Below are positions 24,724-34,398 of a DNA stretch of 64,000 nucleotides, piece by piece. A program made the translations under genes and the position numbers. The notes under the pieces are model-generated. The model did not search any database. It saw only the letters and a program-made list of their open reading frames with translations, and had not been told where the DNA came from. The stretch lies in contig NZ_ANBB01000056.1 of assembly GCF_000341105.1 (NCBI RefSeq), positions 1-64,000 of the forward strand. Reading direction: 5' to 3'. Positions within the stretch are counted from its first letter, which is position 1. Every line of letters starts with the position of its first letter. Origin of the DNA: Nocardiopsis potens DSM 45234. GTDB lineage: Bacteria; Actinomycetota; Actinomycetes; Streptosporangiales; Streptosporangiaceae.

Positions 24724-26355
24724 ATGGACGACACCGTGAACGGCGCCCTGCACGCCGTCCCGACCGGCGCGGGCGCGCATCCCGGCGCGGGCGCGCCCGC
24801 CGGCTCCGAGTGGCGCCGGCTCAGCCCGCTCACCGTCCGGGTGAGCCTGCTGGCCGTCGCCCTGTTCTTCGTACTGCCGGGGCTGGCCGGCGCCGGGGTC
24901 ACCGCCTTCTTCGGGGTGTTCTGGCCGTGGGGCGCGCTCATCCTGTCGGCCGCCGCGCTCCTCACGCTCAGCATCGGCGGCGGCGAGGTCTTCCGCTACC
25001 GGCTCACCCGCTACCGGGTCACCGAGGAGCGGATGGAGATGCGCTCCGGCGTCATCGCCCGCACCCACCGCTCCCTGCCCCGGGATCGGATCCGCACCGT
25101 GGACGTGGCGGCCTCGCTGTGGGCCCGCCCGTTCGGGCTGTGCCGGGTCACCGTCGGCAGCGGGCAGAGCGGCGACCCCGGCGACGAGCTCAAGCTCGAC
25201 CTGGTCACCGCGGAGGAGGGGCGGCGCCTCCGCCGCGAACTGCTGCGCCGCTCGCCCGGCGCCCCGGCCGCCGCGGGGGCGCGCCCGGGGGACGCCGCCG
25301 ACGACGCCGGGCAGGCCGGCGGCGAACCGGTGGTGCTGGCCGCGCTCGCCCCGCGCTGGTTCCGGTACGGCGCGCTCTCCTGGGGCCCGATGGCGCTGGG
25401 CTACGGCGCACTGGCCGCCCTGGTCGGCATCGCCGCCCAGATCATCGGCGACTTCGCGAGCAGCCTGTTCGTGCCGATCGGCATGGGCCTGTACGACTTC
25501 GTCATGTCCGCGGCGCTGGTGACCGTCCCCTCGGTACTGCTCGGCGTGGTCGCCTTCGGGACCTCCGTCGCGCTGGCGGTGCACATCGAGGCCTGGTGGG
25601 GCTACCGGCTCACCCGGGAGCCCGACGGCACCCTGCTGGTCAAGCGCGGCCTGCTCAACCTCTCCTCGGTCTCCATCGAGGAGCGCCGGCTGCGCGGCGT
25701 CGAGCTGTGCGAGTACCTGCCGCTGCGCTGGTTCGGCGCGGCCTCGGTGGCCGCGATCGCCTCCGGCCTCGGCGAGAACGAGCAGAACAAGGGCCTGGTC
25801 GCCAAGCGGACGCTCTCCCCGGACATGCCCCGCGCCGAAGCCGTGCGCACCGCCGGGGACGTGCTGCCCGGGGCCGGGTTCCCGGAGCTCGCCCGGCACC
25901 CGCGCGCCGCGCTGCGCCGCAGGCTGTTCCGCGCGGCCGCCGCCACCGTGCTGCTCACCGCCGCGGTCGGCGCGCCGCTCTGGCTGGTCCCGGCCGTCCC
26001 GGCGGACGTCGCCGCCGGCGGCACCGCGGCCGCCGCCGCGGTCTCCGCCCTGCTCAGCGCGCCCTACGCGGTCGGCGCCTACCGCGGCCTCGGCCACGGC
26101 CTGGACCGGCGCCTGCTCTACCTGCGCGGCGGCATGGCGGCCCGGTCCACGGTCGCGCTCAAGCGGGAGGCGGTGATCGGCTGGACCGTCACCCGGTCCC
26201 CGCTGCAGCGCCGGGCCGGGCTGTCCACCCTCGGCGCCACCGTGGCGGCCGACAGCGGCGTGCACAAGGCCCGCGACATCGGCCACGGCCAGGGCCTCGC
26301 CCTCGCCGACGAGGCCGTCCCGGGCCTGCTCGCCCCGTTCCTGATCCGGGACTGA
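24724..26355 (+). CDS. Large PH (bPH2/DUF304) domain membrane protein, YdbT-like
   Basis: A 543-residue protein with three DUF304-type segments (about 80-150, 300-370 and 455-530) separated by hydrophobic helix pairs (about 38-80, 215-275 and 395-440). Repeated cores include YRLTRYRVTEERMEMRSGV, YRLTREPDGTLLVKRGLL and LDRRLLYLRGGM. The ATG at 24724 is chosen because GAAAGG lies upstream at usable spacing; an in-frame GTG at 24706 would overlap the previous stop (GTGA) and is an alternative. It forms an operon with the small PH protein. Confidence 0.85.
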   Translation: MDDTVNGALHAVPTGAGAHPGAGAPAGSEWRRLSPLTVRVSLLAVALFFVLPGLAGAGVTAFFGVFWPWGALILSAAALLTLSIGGGEVFRYRLTRYRVTEERMEMRSGVIARTHRSLPRDRIRTVDVAASLWARPFGLCRVTVGSGQSGDPGDELKLDLVTAEEGRRLRRELLRRSPGAPAAAGARPGDAADDAGQAGGEPVVLAALAPRWFRYGALSWGPMALGYGALAALVGIAAQIIGDFASSLFVPIGMGLYDFVMSAALVTVPSVLLGVVAFGTSVALAVHIEAWWGYRLTREPDGTLLVKRGLLNLSSVSIEERRLRGVELCEYLPLRWFGAASVAAIASGLGENEQNKGLVAKRTLSPDMPRAEAVRTAGDVLPGAGFPELARHPRAALRRRLFRAAAATVLLTAAVGAPLWLVPAVPADVAAGGTAAAAAVSALLSAPYAVGAYRGLGHGLDRRLLYLRGGMAARSTVALKREAVIGWTVTRSPLQRRAGLSTLGATVAADSGVHKARDIGHGQGLALADEAVPGLLAPFLIRD

Positions 26356-26602
26356 CCCGGGCACCGCCGAACGCGGAGCGCCGCCGGAAGGCCCCGCCGA
26401 CCGGCGGCCCCGCCCCGGCCCGGGCGCGCCCCCGCGAGGCGGCCCTCCCGTCCGCCGCGAACGGCCGCGAACACCGATGGACGGCGGGCGGCGGGCGGCC
26501 GCCCGGAGCACCCGGCCAGGGCTCCCCCGCCGCCGTACCGCCTGCGCGAACGGAACCGGGACCGGCACGGGGTCCGCCCGGCGGAGGGCCGCCCCTGCCG
26601 GG

Positions 26603-27112
26603 TCAGTCGGTCCGCGCCCGGGACCCCGCGCCCGGCGGGCCCGGCGGGCGCGGTGAGGTGAGCAGGAAGGGCGGGATCACGGCGGCCCCGACCAGCAGGT
26701 GGGCGGTGGCCAGCACCGCGGCGGTCGTCCCGTTGAGCGCGGGGTCGGCCGGCGGCAGGAAGGACACCGCCAGGACCGCGGCGGCGAGCACGCCCCAGAT
26801 CCACCGGGCCGCGCGGCCGGTGAACCGCTCCAGCAGGGCCAGCAGCGCCCAGCCGAGCAGCGCGGACAGCAGCGGGACGACCGCGAAGGGCGCCGCGCCC
26901 AGCTCCATCGGCTCCGGGGCGAGCGTCCCGGTCCGCATCCCGGTGCTCACCTCCAGCGGGTGGCCGCCGATCGGAACGGCCGCGGTCCACAGCAGCAGCG
27001 GCAGGGCGACCGCGGCCGCGACGGCCGACGCGCGGACGCGGCGGCGGACGGACCCCGGCGGACCGGCCGCCCGGCCGGCCCCCGCCGCGGAGGCGGTTCC
27101 GAAGACGCTCAC
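26603..27112 (-). CDS. DUF6069-like four-helix membrane protein
   Basis: A 169-residue protein with four hydrophobic helices (about 28-48, 73-92, 103-122 and 130-150) in the arrangement typical of DUF6069 proteins of actinobacteria, with PPADPALNGTTAAVLATAHLLVG between helices 3 and 4. The start is GTG with AGGGAAGG upstream. The C-terminus is Pro/Arg-rich. Function unknown. Confidence 0.7.
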   Translation of the reverse strand: MSVFGTASAAGAGRAAGPPGSVRRRVRASAVAAAVALPLLLWTAAVPIGGHPLEVSTGMRTGTLAPEPMELGAAPFAVVPLLSALLGWALLALLERFTGRAARWIWGVLAAAVLAVSFLPPADPALNGTTAAVLATAHLLVGAAVIPPFLLTSPRPPGPPGAGSRARTD

Positions 27113-27280
27113 GAGCCTTCCCTCTCTTCACCGAAGCCCCCCGCTCCTCCCCGCTCCGCGGAGCCTCCCGGCCCCGCCACCGCGGTGCCGGACCCGCCGC
27201 ACCGGCCCGGAGCGGCGCACGGCCCGGCCGGAGACCGCAGGCGCAAGGACGGGACGCACACCGCCACCGCCCCCAGGAGG

Positions 27281-28660
27281 TCAGTCGCAACAGCAGCAGC
27301 AGTCGCAGCCGCCGCAGTCGCAGTTACCGCAGTCGTCGCACCACGCCTCCCGCTTCCTCCCGCTCCACGGGCCGGGGTAGGGGTCCCGGCAGCACTGCTG
27401 GCAGGTGCAGCACATGAACAGGGTGATCCCGCAGCCGGCGAAGAACCCCCGCTTCTTCGGCGGATACCAGATCGCCGGGGTCTTGCACCCGCAGTCCCCC
27501 TGGTCCTTGACCTTGCGCCGCTCGCCGCCGTCGCCCCCGCCGCCCCAGCCGGAACCGCCGTCGCCGCCTCCCCAGCCGCCGAAGCCCCCGCCGTCACCAC
27601 CGCCGCCCCATCCGGAGCCGTCGCCGGAGGAGGACATGTCCGTCCCGCTGTCCTGCCGGCGCCGGTCCTGCCGGTAGGGCCCGTGGTGCCCCGGGTACTG
27701 CTGCTGCCCGGGCTGCTGCGGGCCGTGCGGGTGGCCCGGCTGGTGCGGGTGGCCGGGGTACCCGTGCCCCGGATGGTGCGGATGGCGCGGGTCCTGCCCC
27801 GGGTACCCCGCGTGGGCGAAGGTCCGGTCGACCGCCCGCCGCAGCTCGTGCACGAGCAGTGCGTGCACCAGCCGGTCGTCGGCGAACTCGGCCTCGCGCA
27901 GCGCCAGGGAGACGCCGAGCACCGCGTCGTCGCAGAGCCCGCGGGCCCGCTCCACCGGCGTCCCGGTGGCGGCGAGCGGGTTCCACGCCCCCGCCTCGCG
28001 GTCCTCCTCCAGGTCCTCCACCGCGTCCAGCAGGTGCGCGACCCGGCCGAACAGCCGGCCCGCCTCGCGCAGCGGACCGGCGTTGCCCGGCCGCCCGGCC
28101 AGCAGCGCGGTGTGCGCGAACGCCTCCCCGGTGGCCTCCTCGGTCGGCCGGGTCACCTGCAGGACGTCGGTCCCCTCGGTCGCGGCGGACTCCGCCTCCC
28201 GCTGCCGGTCGGCGACGGCGGCCAGCGCCGACCCGTCGAACCCCAGCCCCTCCCCCGCCGCCAGGGCGCCCGCGCCCCAGCGGGCGGCCGCCCGGCGCGC
28301 GGCGGTGCGCACCCCGGGGCGGGCGTACACCCCGTCGCCGTCCGCCACGTGGTCACTGATCTTCGCCGACGCCAGCAGCAGCGACACCACCGCCGCCAGC
28401 CGGGCGCCCTCCCCCTCGGCGACGTCGGCCCGGCGCATGCCGCGCAGCGGGCAGGGACCGGCCGTGCGGGTGCTCGCGCACTCCTCCGACTGGGCGGCGG
28501 CCAGCACCGAGACCACCAGCCCGTCGTAGTTGGTGGCGACCCGGGCCGCCTGCCCGTGGCCGTCGCGCAGCGCCAGGCACAGGCCGCAGAGGTGCCCCAT
28601 CCACTCGTCCGCGAGGGGGGCGGGAAGGGTGTGGCGGCAGGGTCTCAGGATTCCGAACAT
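27281..28660 (-). CDS. DUF5685 family protein with Cys-cluster tail
   Basis: A 459-residue protein. The N-terminal ~290 residues match DUF5685 by pattern: MFGILRPCRHTL, GHLCGLCLALRDGHG near 35, and a helical YDGLVVSVL-to-VEDLEEDREAGAWNPLA domain. Then follow a His/Gly/Pro-rich linker (PGHGYPGHPHQPGHPHG, residues 305-345), a Gly/Trp/Asp-rich repeat region (two copies of GWGGGGDGG), and a C-terminal tail with about 20 Cys, including CMCCTCQQCC-like runs and a final CDDCGNCDCGGCDCCCCCD. The His linker and Cys tail suggest metal binding (inference). The function of the family is not established to my knowledge. Confidence 0.8.
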   Translation of the reverse strand: MFGILRPCRHTLPAPLADEWMGHLCGLCLALRDGHGQAARVATNYDGLVVSVLAAAQSEECASTRTAGPCPLRGMRRADVAEGEGARLAAVVSLLLASAKISDHVADGDGVYARPGVRTAARRAAARWGAGALAAGEGLGFDGSALAAVADRQREAESAATEGTDVLQVTRPTEEATGEAFAHTALLAGRPGNAGPLREAGRLFGRVAHLLDAVEDLEEDREAGAWNPLAATGTPVERARGLCDDAVLGVSLALREAEFADDRLVHALLVHELRRAVDRTFAHAGYPGQDPRHPHHPGHGYPGHPHQPGHPHGPQQPGQQQYPGHHGPYRQDRRRQDSGTDMSSSGDGSGWGGGGDGGGFGGWGGGDGGSGWGGGGDGGERRKVKDQGDCGCKTPAIWYPPKKRGFFAGCGITLFMCCTCQQCCRDPYPGPWSGRKREAWCDDCGNCDCGGCDCCCCCD

Positions 28661-28950
28661 GTGCGGGCTCTTCTTCGCAGATGGGGAGCGGAACGGCGGT
28701 TCAGACGTGCTCCGGGCCACTCCGGTTCCCCGGGCGGACCGCGCGGGCGCCCACCGGGCGGCCGGACGGGGCGGCCGGACGGGGCGGCGCCGGAACGCGG
28801 GCGGACCCCGAAGACCCCGGGGAGAAGACCCCGGGGAACGGGGCGCGCCGCGTCCCGCGCGGCCGGCTCCGGACTCCCGGGGCCGCACTTTGGCGGCCCT
28901 CGGTAGGCTGCGCCGGAACGCCGTCCCCACCCCCGGAGCGACCGACCACC

Positions 28951-31293
28951 ATGGCCCCGACCGCAGCGCCGCTCCGGCGCCGCCTGGTCGCCGCCGCCGC
29001 GTGCGCGGCGCTGCTCGCCCCCGCCGCGGCGGCCACCGGGCTCCACCGGCCCGAACCGCAGGCCTACCCGCTCCCCGGCCTGGAGGAGGCCGCGGAGATC
29101 CGGGTGGACCGGTGGGGCGTCCCGCACATCTACGCCGGGAGCACCGGCGACCTGTACTTCGCCCAGGGGGTGAACGCCGCCCGGGACCGGCTCTTCCAGA
29201 TCGACCTGGAGCGGCGGCGCGGCCTCGGGCTGCTCTCCGAGGCGTTCGGCCCGGCCTTCACCGAGCAGGACCGCGCCGCGCGGCTCTTCCTGTACCGCGG
29301 GGACATGGCCGCCGAATGGGCGGCCTACGGGGAGCGGACCCGGCTCGCCGCCGAGCGGTTCGCCGACGGCGTCAACGCCTACATCGGCTGGCTGGAGGAG
29401 AACCCCGGCCACCTGCCCGCCGAATTCGCCGAACTCGGCCACCGCCCCGGCCGGTGGCGCGCCGAGGACGTGGTGCGGATCCGCTCCTCGGCGCTGACCG
29501 GCAACGTGGTCAGCGAAGTGGTGCGGGCGCGGACCGCGTGCGCGGCCGGAGTGCGCTCCGACGCGCTGCGCGCGCCGCTCCGCCCGGACGCCGCCCCCGA
29601 GGTGCCCGACGGCCTCGACCCGTGCGCGATCCCGCCCGGGGTGCTCGACGACTACCTGCTGGCCACCGCGCCCGCCGACCTGACCCGGCCGGCCCCGCCC
29701 GCGCGCCCGCCGTCGGCCGCCGAGGGCAGCAACGCCTGGGCGGTCGCCGCGGACCGGACCGGCACCGGCAGGCCGCTGCTGGCCGGCGACCCGCACCGGG
29801 CCCTCACCGCGCCCTCCACCCGGTACTTCGCGCACCTCTCCGCGCCCGGCACCGACGTGGTCGGCGCCGGCCACCCCGGTGCGCCCGGGGTGGCCATGGG
29901 GCACAACGGCACCGCCGCGTTCGGCCTGACCTACTTCTCCGCCGACGCCGAGGACCTCTACGTCTACCGGCTCCACCCGGACGACCCCGAGCTGTACGCC
30001 TACCGGGGCGGCTGGGAGCGGATGCGGCGCACCACCGAGCGGATCCCGGTGCGCGGCGGGGACCCGGTCGAGGTGGAGCTGCTTTTCACCCGGCACGGGC
30101 CGGTGGTGCTGGCCGACGCGGCCGGGCGGGCCGCCTACGCGGTGCGCACCGCCTGGAGCGAACCGGGCACCGCCCCCTACCTGGGGTCGCTGGAGCTGAT
30201 GCGGGCCCGCGGCGCCGAGGCGTTCGGCGCCGCCCTGGCCGACTGGGGCGGCCCCCCGCTGACCTACCTCTACGCCGACGCCTCGGGGTCGATCGCGCTG
30301 GCCGCCGGGGGCCGGGTCCCGGTCCGGGAGGGCTTCGACGGGCTGCTGCCGGTCCCCGGCGACGGCCGCTACGAGTGGGCCGGGTTCGCCCCGGGCGCCG
30401 CGCTGCCCGCCGAGCGCGATCCGGCCGCCGGGTTCCTCGCCTCCGCCAACGAGTACCGGCCCGGCCCGGGGGCGCCCGCCGGGTACGAGTGGCCGCCGCC
30501 GCTGCGCCACCAGAGGATCACCGAGGCGCTCGCCGCCGACCCGGCGTTCGGCCCGGGCGACGCGATGACGCTGCAGAACGACCGGTACGACCCGGTGTCC
30601 GGGCTGCTCCTGCCGCTCCTGGAGGACCTCGGACCGCCCGGGCGCGGAGACGGGGCCGGACCCGGGTCCCGGGCCGCCCTGGCGGTGCTGGGGGCGTGGG
30701 ACGGCTCCGCCGCCGAGGACTCGGCGGGGGCCGCGCTCTTCCGGATCTGGACCTCCCGGCACCTGGCCCCCGCGGTGCGGGAGGCGGCGCTCCCCCCTTC
30801 GCCGCTCCCCGATCCCGGCGCCGACCCGGAGGCGCTGGCCGCCGCACTGCGCTCGCTGGACCCCGGCGACCGGAACGCGCTGCTCGCCGAGACGCTCGCC
30901 GGCGCCTACGCGGAGGCGGAACTGCTGCTCGGCCCGGACCCGGCCCGCTGGCGCTGGGGCGACCTGCAGCAGACCTGGTTCGCGCACGCCGCCGGCGCGC
31001 ACCTGGGCCCGTTCCCGCGCGGCGGCGCCCCCCACTCGGTCGACGCCACCGGCCACGACCCGGCCGACTTCACCCACCACACCGGCGCCGGCGCCCGGAT
31101 GGTGCTGGACGTGGGCGCCTGGGACGCCTCCCGCGCCGCCAACGCCCCCGGCCAGTCCGGCGACCCCTCGTCGCCGCACTACGCCGACCTGCTCCCGATG
31201 TGGCGGCGCGGCGACTACTTCCCGCTGCTCTACACCCGGGCCGCGGTGGCCGAGCACACCGAGCGCACGATCCGGCTGCTCCCGGCCCCCTGA
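28951..31293 (+). CDS. Penicillin acylase family Ntn-hydrolase
   Basis: A 780-residue secreted enzyme. A signal peptide occupies about residues 1-29 (LRRRLVAAAACAALLAPAAA). The alpha-subunit part has VDRWGVPHIYAG near 50 and AQGVNAARDRLFQID. The self-processing site and nucleophile is Ser260 in AAEGSNAWAVA, followed by LLAGDPHRAL and GHNGTAAFGLT. These enzymes cleave amide bonds of acylated compounds such as beta-lactams or acyl-homoserine lactones after autocatalytic splitting. Start ATG; a GGAG lies about 12 nt upstream. Full length for the family. The substrate cannot be predicted. Confidence 0.9.
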   Translation: MAPTAAPLRRRLVAAAACAALLAPAAAATGLHRPEPQAYPLPGLEEAAEIRVDRWGVPHIYAGSTGDLYFAQGVNAARDRLFQIDLERRRGLGLLSEAFGPAFTEQDRAARLFLYRGDMAAEWAAYGERTRLAAERFADGVNAYIGWLEENPGHLPAEFAELGHRPGRWRAEDVVRIRSSALTGNVVSEVVRARTACAAGVRSDALRAPLRPDAAPEVPDGLDPCAIPPGVLDDYLLATAPADLTRPAPPARPPSAAEGSNAWAVAADRTGTGRPLLAGDPHRALTAPSTRYFAHLSAPGTDVVGAGHPGAPGVAMGHNGTAAFGLTYFSADAEDLYVYRLHPDDPELYAYRGGWERMRRTTERIPVRGGDPVEVELLFTRHGPVVLADAAGRAAYAVRTAWSEPGTAPYLGSLELMRARGAEAFGAALADWGGPPLTYLYADASGSIALAAGGRVPVREGFDGLLPVPGDGRYEWAGFAPGAALPAERDPAAGFLASANEYRPGPGAPAGYEWPPPLRHQRITEALAADPAFGPGDAMTLQNDRYDPVSGLLLPLLEDLGPPGRGDGAGPGSRAALAVLGAWDGSAAEDSAGAALFRIWTSRHLAPAVREAALPPSPLPDPGADPEALAAALRSLDPGDRNALLAETLAGAYAEAELLLGPDPARWRWGDLQQTWFAHAAGAHLGPFPRGGAPHSVDATGHDPADFTHHTGAGARMVLDVGAWDASRAANAPGQSGDPSSPHYADLLPMWRRGDYFPLLYTRAAVAEHTERTIRLLPAP

Positions 31294-31554
31294 CCGCCGC
31301 CCCGCGATGACCTGGGGCGGGCCGCCCCGCGCCGGTCCAGGTCCCGCCGCGGCCGCGGAGCCGGCCGGGACCGCGGAGCCGGCCGGGGACGAAACGGCGC
31401 CCGGATCATCGCGAGGAGGACCCGGAGGCGACCGATCACACCCGGCGCGGCACGCCCATATGACCGATTCCAGCGCCGGAACGGCGGCCGAGCCGATAAG
31501 GTTCGGACAGCGATCCCCGCCATCCCCACCCTGCGGTACGAGAGAGGCATAGCC
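31294..31554. other. Intergenic 261 bp with promoter-like right end
   Basis: It holds a short tandem repeat (GCGGAGCCGGCCGGGA, twice near 31354-31385) and, to the right, a less GC-rich stretch with CATATGACC and GATAAGG motifs that may drive the next gene. Confidence 0.35.
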
Positions 31555-32043
31555 GTGTCCGAAACGGTTCGCTTGGTCTGCCCTTCGGGTCGGAAGCACG
31601 GCGAGATCTGGAGCGGGTCGGCGCTGGTGGTCCTCGGCGCGATCACCGTCGCGCTCTCCCCGACGCACTGGGCCAACCTGGTGCTGGGCCTGCTGCTGGC
31701 CGCCGCCGGAGCGGCACTGGTCTGGCACGGGAGCAGGCTGCACTCGCCGGCCCTGGAGTTCTCCGACGGGGAGTTCCGCTACATCCGCGGCCGGTACGTG
31801 GTGCGCATCCCGTTCGCCGACATCGGCTCCTACTACCTGCTCACCGGCCGCAACCGCTCACTGGGCCTGTGCGACCTGACCGGCCGGCCGCGGGCCTTCC
31901 CGTCCACCGAGGGCCGCCGGGCCGCCCGGCCCTACCTGCCGCTGACCGGCCTGGCCCCGATCGGCAGGATCGAGATGTTCATGGCCGCCGCCGGCATCCC
32001 GCCCCGGGACCGCTCCATCACCTCCGGCAGCGCCGACCGCTGA
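31555..32043 (+). CDS. Two-helix membrane protein with PH-like domain
   Basis: A 162-residue protein. Two hydrophobic helices (about 20-38 and 41-57) precede a soluble domain with ALEFSDGEFRYIRGRYVVRIPFADIGSYYLLTGR, a pattern like the small bacterial PH folds (STM3941-like), ending in GRIEMFMAAAGIPP. The start is GTG after GAGAGGCATAGCC. Function unknown; a strong bidirectional terminator follows. Confidence 0.65.
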   Translation: MSETVRLVCPSGRKHGEIWSGSALVVLGAITVALSPTHWANLVLGLLLAAAGAALVWHGSRLHSPALEFSDGEFRYIRGRYVVRIPFADIGSYYLLTGRNRSLGLCDLTGRPRAFPSTEGRRAARPYLPLTGLAPIGRIEMFMAAAGIPPRDRSITSGSADR

Positions 32044-32075
32044 CCGGCGCCGCAGCGCAGGGCGCGGACGGACGG

Positions 32076-32105
32076 GAGGGCCCCGCCGGACTCGGCGGGG
32101 CCCTC
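32076..32105. terminator. Bidirectional terminator hairpin
   Basis: A perfect 13-bp stem (GAGGGCCCCGCCG at 32076-32088, complement at 32093-32105) with a GACT loop, between convergent genes ending at 32043 and 32147. Confidence 0.85.
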
Positions 32106-32146
32106 TCATCGTCTCCGGGGCCGCTCCGGGCGGAGCGGGTCCGGGA

Positions 32147-33085
32147 TCAGAACTCCAGGCCCTCGGCGTCGTCGCCCATGGAGGCCTCCAGGAACTCCGG
32201 GTTCTCCTTCAGCCACTGGCGGGCGCCGGCCTCGTGGTCGTCCTCGTTGTCCAGCAGGATGGCGGTCTCCAGGCTCTGGATCTGGTCGTCATCCAGCTTG
32301 AAGTTCTTCATCCACTCGGTGACCTCGGGGAACTCCTCGGTGAAGCCCTCTCTGCCGACGACGCTCATCGTCTCGGCCTCGCCCATCGCGCCCTCGGGGT
32401 CCTCCAGGTCCTTGAGGTCGTACTTGGAGTAGGCGATGTGCGGGCGCCAGAGGGTGACCAGCACCGGCTCCTCGTCCTTGATGGCCGTCTCCAGCTCCTC
32501 CAGCATCGCCGGAGTGGAGGACTTGACCAGCTCGTACCCCTCCAGGCCGTAGGTGGGGATGGCCTCGTCCTCGGTCTGCTGGACCAGGCCGGACCCGGCC
32601 TCGATGCCGACGATGCGCTCGCCGAACATCTCCTCCTTGCCCTTGAGGTCCTCGATGCTGTCCACGTCCTCGACGTAGGACGGGACGGTCAGCTCCAGCG
32701 AGGCGTTCTCGTTCCAGGTGCCGAGTTCCTCGAGCTTGTCGCCGTACTGGTCCCAGTAGTCCCCGTGGGTGGTGGGCAGCCAGACGTCCATGTACATGTC
32801 GATGTCGCCATTGGCGACGCCCTCGAAGGTCGGCGCGACGTCGACCTCCTCGACGGTGACCGTGTACCCCTTCTCCTCGAGGATCACCTTCCACAGGTTG
32901 GTGATGGCGATGTCCTCTTCCCAGGGGATCATGCCGATGCTGATCTCCTTGCCACCGCCGTCGCCCTCCTCCGGGCCGGTGGCGACACCGCCGCCACCGC
33001 CGCCGCAGGCTCCGGCGAGCAGGGTGACCGAGGCGGCGACCGCCCCGGCGGTGAGGAAACGGCGGGATCGGATACCGTTGCGCAT
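32147..33085 (-). CDS. Glycine betaine/choline-type ABC transporter substrate-binding lipoprotein
   Basis: A 312-residue lipoprotein (lipobox LAGAC, Cys near residue 27, then a Gly run). The mature domain is of the OpuAC type: ISIGMIPWEEDIAITNLWKVILEEKGY, then MYMDVWLPTTHGDYWDQYGD near residue 105, EAGSGLVQQ and LVTLWRPHIAYSKYDLKDLEDP. The conserved Trp residues probably form the aromatic cage for a quaternary ammonium ligand. It is the last gene of the operon, 77 bp downstream of the permease gene with its own GGAGAG Shine-Dalgarno. The acidic composition is notable compared with neighbours. Confidence 0.9.
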   Translation of the reverse strand: MRNGIRSRRFLTAGAVAASVTLLAGACGGGGGGVATGPEEGDGGGKEISIGMIPWEEDIAITNLWKVILEEKGYTVTVEEVDVAPTFEGVANGDIDMYMDVWLPTTHGDYWDQYGDKLEELGTWNENASLELTVPSYVEDVDSIEDLKGKEEMFGERIVGIEAGSGLVQQTEDEAIPTYGLEGYELVKSSTPAMLEELETAIKDEEPVLVTLWRPHIAYSKYDLKDLEDPEGAMGEAETMSVVGREGFTEEFPEVTEWMKNFKLDDDQIQSLETAILLDNEDDHEAGARQWLKENPEFLEASMGDDAEGLEF

Positions 33086-33162
33086 GTCCGGTCTCTCCTC
33101 TTCGTGCTGGGTGAACGGTTGCCCCGGGGGCCGCTGTGCGGGTGCGGCCCCCGGGGAGCGGG

Positions 33163-34398
33163 TCATTTGGCCGCGCGCGCGGCGCGGGCCGCCGGGGAGA
33201 AGCGGGTCACCGCACCGGTCAGCCGGTCCAGGTAGATCGCCAGCACGACGACGGCGAGGCCGCCCTCGAAGCCGACCGGGATGTTGCCCTGCGCGATACC
33301 GGTGTAGACGTCGTTGCCCAAGCCGCCGGCGCCGACCATCCCCGCGATGACGACCATGGACAGGCTCAGCATGATGATCTGGTTGACGCCGGCCATGATG
33401 GTGGCCAGGGCCAGCGGCAGCTGGATCCGGCGGAGGATCTGCATCTCCGGGGCGCCGAACGCCTCGCCCGCCTCGACCAGCTCCTTGTCCACCTGGCGGA
33501 TGCCCAGCTCGGTCAGGCGCACCCCGGGCGGCATCGCGAAGATGACGGTGGCGATGACGCCGGGCACCGCGCCGATGCTGAAGAAGGCGATGGCGGGCAG
33601 CAGGTAGACGAAGGCCGGCAGCGTCTGCATGAAGTCCAGCACCGGCTTGACCACCGCGCTGACCTTGTCGTTTTTCGCCGCCAGGATGCCGATCGGCAGC
33701 GAGACCGCGACCGCGACCACGGTCGCCACGATGATCAGCGCCAGGCTGCTCATCGCGTTGTCCCACTTGTCCATGCTCATGATGAGCAGGAAGCCCAGCA
33801 CCGTGAAGAGCGCGACCCGCCAGCCGGCCACCACCAGCGCGAGCAGCGCGAACAGCGGCATGACCAGCAGCGCCAGCTGGACCCCGGCGATGAAGTGCAG
33901 GCCCAGGAAGACGAAGAGCACCACCGCGGACAGCGCGGCCAGCAGCTCCTGGCCGGTGTTGCGGGCGGCGGTGAAGCTGATCGCCATCAGGGCCGCGAGC
34001 AGCAGCAGCGCGAGCACCAGCGGCGGGTAGACGTACTCCGCGCCGAACAGGTTCATCGCCGGGGTGAACAGCACCGCCGGCAGCGAGGTGATGACCGCGG
34101 CGGCCACCCCTCCGACCAGCTCGGCGACGTAGAGCGCCGCCCACACCCCGATCGCGATGAGCGTCGGGCGGTACTTGCCGCGGACGAGCAGCCCGCCGGC
34201 GATCACCGCGGCGGCGAGCAGCGTGAACTGGGTCGCCGAGGTCTCGGCGAACAGCCCGTACAGCGCGTCGACGCAGGTCTTGATGACCAGGCCGATGACC
34301 TCGAACAGGCCGCTCAGCGACTCCCGCATCCAGTTGATCGCGGATTCGAAGGCGTCCCCTACCGGGAGGCGGGGGATGCTGACGGTCAGCGTGTTCAC
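33163..34398 (-). CDS. Glycine betaine-type ABC transporter permease (ProW/OpuAB-like)
   Basis: A 411-residue permease with about 8-10 transmembrane helices. The binding-protein-dependent transport signature (EAGEAFGAPEMQILRRIQLPLALATIMAGVNQ, near residues 300-332) is the EAA loop that contacts the ATPase. The N-terminal ~180 residues hold extra helices as in ProW-type proteins. The GTG start overlaps the ATPase stop (GTGA). It imports osmoprotectants across the cytoplasmic membrane with its ATPase and lipoprotein partners. Confidence 0.92.
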   Translation of the reverse strand: MNTLTVSIPRLPVGDAFESAINWMRESLSGLFEVIGLVIKTCVDALYGLFAETSATQFTLLAAAVIAGGLLVRGKYRPTLIAIGVWAALYVAELVGGVAAAVITSLPAVLFTPAMNLFGAEYVYPPLVLALLLLAALMAISFTAARNTGQELLAALSAVVLFVFLGLHFIAGVQLALLVMPLFALLALVVAGWRVALFTVLGFLLIMSMDKWDNAMSSLALIIVATVVAVAVSLPIGILAAKNDKVSAVVKPVLDFMQTLPAFVYLLPAIAFFSIGAVPGVIATVIFAMPPGVRLTELGIRQVDKELVEAGEAFGAPEMQILRRIQLPLALATIMAGVNQIIMLSLSMVVIAGMVGAGGLGNDVYTGIAQGNIPVGFEGGLAVVVLAIYLDRLTGAVTRFSPAARAARAAK

